Source: UBA6544 sp038131165 | Lineage (GTDB): Bacteria; Pseudomonadota; Alphaproteobacteria; UBA8366 | Direction of reading: 5' to 3' | NCBI GenBank assembly: GCA_038131165.1 | Contig: JAYPOZ010000002.1 | Coordinates: 54,769-118,768 of the forward strand | DNA: 64,000 bases | Part shown: one piece after another, positions 62,625 to 64,000 of the stretch | Layout of the letters: each line of letters starts with the position of its first letter | Position numbering within the stretch: position 1 is the stretch's first letter | The notes under the pieces: model-generated | Told to the model about the DNA's origin: nothing | Seen by the model: only the letters and a program-made list of their open reading frames with translations | Databases searched by the model: none | Translations under genes and position numbers: made by a program

Positions 62625-63491
62625 ATGAGCGCACAGGTCAATTCCGTCATGGTCATCGGCTATGGAACCATGGGACGCGGCATCGTCGAAACCTTCGCCC
62701 GGAACGGATTCGAAACCTCCGTTCTCACCCGCGATCCCGCCAAGATATCCGACCTTCCCGCCAAGGCGACGGCCATCGCCGACCTTCCTTCGGAGGCCCC
62801 GGATCTCATTATCGAATCGATTCCGGAAGACATGGCGCTGAAACATGCGCTGTTCGCGCGGCTCGAAGCCGCCTACGGCGATCATCCGATCCTGGCGACG
62901 AATACCTCGGGATTGCCCATCGACGAGGTCGCGGCCCCCCTCAAGCATAAGAGTCGCTTCCTCGCCGTGCATTATATGCAGCCTGCCGATGCCTTTCCTC
63001 TGGTCGAAATCTGCCGTCTTGCCGAGACATCCGACGCCGTTGCGGAGAAGACGATCGAGGCCCTCAGACGATCGGGCAAGGACCCGATCGTTCTGAACAA
63101 GCCGATCATCGGCTTTCTGATCAACCGCCTGCAGCATGCGCTTCTTCACGAGGCCTATTGCATGATCGAACAGGGAATCGTGTCGGTCGAGGATGTCGAT
63201 AAGGTGGCCCGGCAAGGCTTCGGCCCGCGCATGTGCGTGACGGGCCTGATCGAGCAGAAGGACATCAGCGGATTAGACGTCAACGCGGCGACCCAGCGCT
63301 CGATCATCCCAGACCTCAACCACACGGGCATCCCCTGCCAGATGCTGCAGGACATGGCCGCGAGAGGCGATATCGGCATTAAGACAGGCAAGGGTTTCTA
63401 CGATTGGACGCACCGGGATATCGACCGCTACCGCGCCGAGGCGGCGGCGAAACTCGATCGTATCTGGGATGCCCTGTCGGACAAAGGCTGA
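62625..63491 (+). CDS. 3-hydroxyacyl-CoA / 3-hydroxybutyryl-CoA dehydrogenase
   Basis: A 288-aa NAD-dependent dehydrogenase: VMVIGYGTMGRGIVETFARNG (Rossmann), IIESIPEDMALKHALFARLE, catalytic His region HYMQPADAFPLVEIC, and the C-terminal domain NKPIIGFLINRLQHALLHEAY...TGKGFYDWT. CAGGGG precedes the ATG. It is the single-domain form of beta-oxidation or hydroxybutyryl-CoA metabolism. Confidence 0.95.
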   Translation: MSAQVNSVMVIGYGTMGRGIVETFARNGFETSVLTRDPAKISDLPAKATAIADLPSEAPDLIIESIPEDMALKHALFARLEAAYGDHPILATNTSGLPIDEVAAPLKHKSRFLAVHYMQPADAFPLVEICRLAETSDAVAEKTIEALRRSGKDPIVLNKPIIGFLINRLQHALLHEAYCMIEQGIVSVEDVDKVARQGFGPRMCVTGLIEQKDISGLDVNAATQRSIIPDLNHTGIPCQMLQDMAARGDIGIKTGKGFYDWTHRDIDRYRAEAAAKLDRIWDALSDKG

Positions 63492-63694
63492 TGCGTATGA
63501 GCGCGGGATTCTCAGGAGCCACGAGATAAGGCGACGCACCGACCAGCGATGGATAAGACCGGCCGACGGGAGGGGAATTGTCATTACCGGTCGGGCATCG
63601 ACGGAAGTGTAAACACAACCGCTGCCCCACCCCTTCACCAGCCGGTGCGTCACTTGCGGGGACACGGGCGGCATCCCACGCAAGACTTGTAAAC

Positions 63695-64000
63695 TCAGTT
63701 GATCCTGACCCCCCCTCTTGGATAAGGCATCCGCCAGCGTTATCTGCTGCGGCGTCATCGTCGCCGATAGCGCTTGCTGCTGGGTCTTCGCCGCGATCTG
63801 CAAGTCTTGCTGTGAGCTCAAACGGCTTAAAACACTGTACCAGCGATAGGCCTGCACGAGGTCCTGATCGACCCCTTGTCCATGTTCATAAAGGCACGCC
63901 AGCTGAAACATGCACACGAAACCGGAGCGGTTCTTGGCATTCTGCGCCCCGATCAGGTAGGCGTCGTGCGCTTCCTTGAAATTCCCCTGTTTGGCCTGCA
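63695..64000 (-). CDS. Sel1-repeat protein, 3' part; frame runs on past a G7 tract (possible frameshift)
   Basis: The C-terminal about 100 codons of a gene that begins beyond base 64000. It has a Sel1/TPR-like repeat (AKQGNFKEAHDAYLIGAQNA, CMFQLACLYEHGQGVDQDLV, QAYRWYSVLSRLS). As given, the frame continues to a stop at 63273, entering the convergent dehydrogenase by 219 bases and leaving the repeat family. If the run of seven G on the minus strand (plus 63709-63715) were six, it would stop at 63695-63697 after KRGVRIN. I set the end there as the best biological guess. Confidence 0.55.

Noticed and set aside
1..64000. tRNA, rRNA, CRISPR arrays, transposases, phage genes or replication origin
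   Set aside because: Looked for in all gaps on both strands; no cloverleaf, no spaced direct repeats, no transposase or integrase motifs, and no DnaA-box cluster was seen.

Overview
The window reads as a 64-kb piece of a chromosome from an alphaproteobacterium, most probably a Rhodospirillales-like lineage. The clade markers are a GcrA cell-cycle regulator with GANTC sites upstream, a DnaA-like Hda, DUF2066 and DUF2794 genes, an aa3-oxidase subunit IV-like miniprotein, and the order fabD-fabG-acpP-fabF-mltG / yicC-gmk / rsmA-pdxA-surA-lptD-lptG ... lptF / pepA-holC. Almost all of it is vertically inherited housekeeping DNA. No tRNA, rRNA, CRISPR array, prophage or insertion sequence was seen.

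Layout. 1-9.8 kb: ppx-ppk (polyphosphate), a small accessory block (SixA-like phosphatase, a lone DppB-type permease, a CaiB CoA-transferase and an SDR), then hda, an AI-2E/PerM protein, a CDP-alcohol phosphatidyltransferase and a DUF2066 protein. 9.8-15.8 kb: purM-purN, a 44-aa membrane ORF, a bidirectional terminator, ndk, an ABC-F ATPase, a 2OG-Fe oxygenase and a GST. 15.8-31.5 kb: holC-pepA, then outer-membrane biogenesis (lptF; lptG-lptD-surA) with pdxA and rsmA, then convergent gmk-yicC. 32.5-37.7 kb: an SDR, mltG and the fatty-acid operon. 37.9-49 kb: rpsF-rpsR-DUF2232-rplI, dnaB-alr-mlaE-mlaF-radA-cvpA-purF-SDR. 49-60.7 kb: a paired acyl-CoA dehydrogenase operon, a cupin, an unknown membrane protein, an MFS/HlyD export pair, der-bamB-yfgM and three small genes. 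60.7-64 kb: gcrA, dusA, a 3-hydroxyacyl-CoA dehydrogenase and a partial Sel1 gene.

The outstanding feature is a 4.9-kb minus-strand operon (19077-23990) lying between lptF and lptG, two genes that usually adjoin. It encodes a UbiA-type protein of the decaprenyl-phosphate phosphoribosyltransferase family, a DprE1-like FAD oxidase, a DprE2-like reductase and a large multi-membrane-span GT-C-like protein. This is the mycobacterial route to decaprenylphosphoryl-D-arabinose, and the order dprE1, dprE2, GT-C matches dprE1-dprE2-aftA in mycobacteria. The inference is that this Gram-negative makes a lipid-linked D-arabinose donor and transfers arabinose to an envelope acceptor that is still unknown. 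DprE1 carries serine where the mycobacterial benzothiazinone-target cysteine sits.

Other points of note: a perfect 34-bp palindrome (49005-49038), three dyads in the control region of the arabinose operon, a compact GcrA behind four clustered GANTC sites, acidic tails on S6 and L9, a 23% G+C patch inside the HlyD-type gene, an SDR whose catalytic Tyr/Lys are replaced, and a likely homopolymer frameshift in the terminal Sel1 gene.
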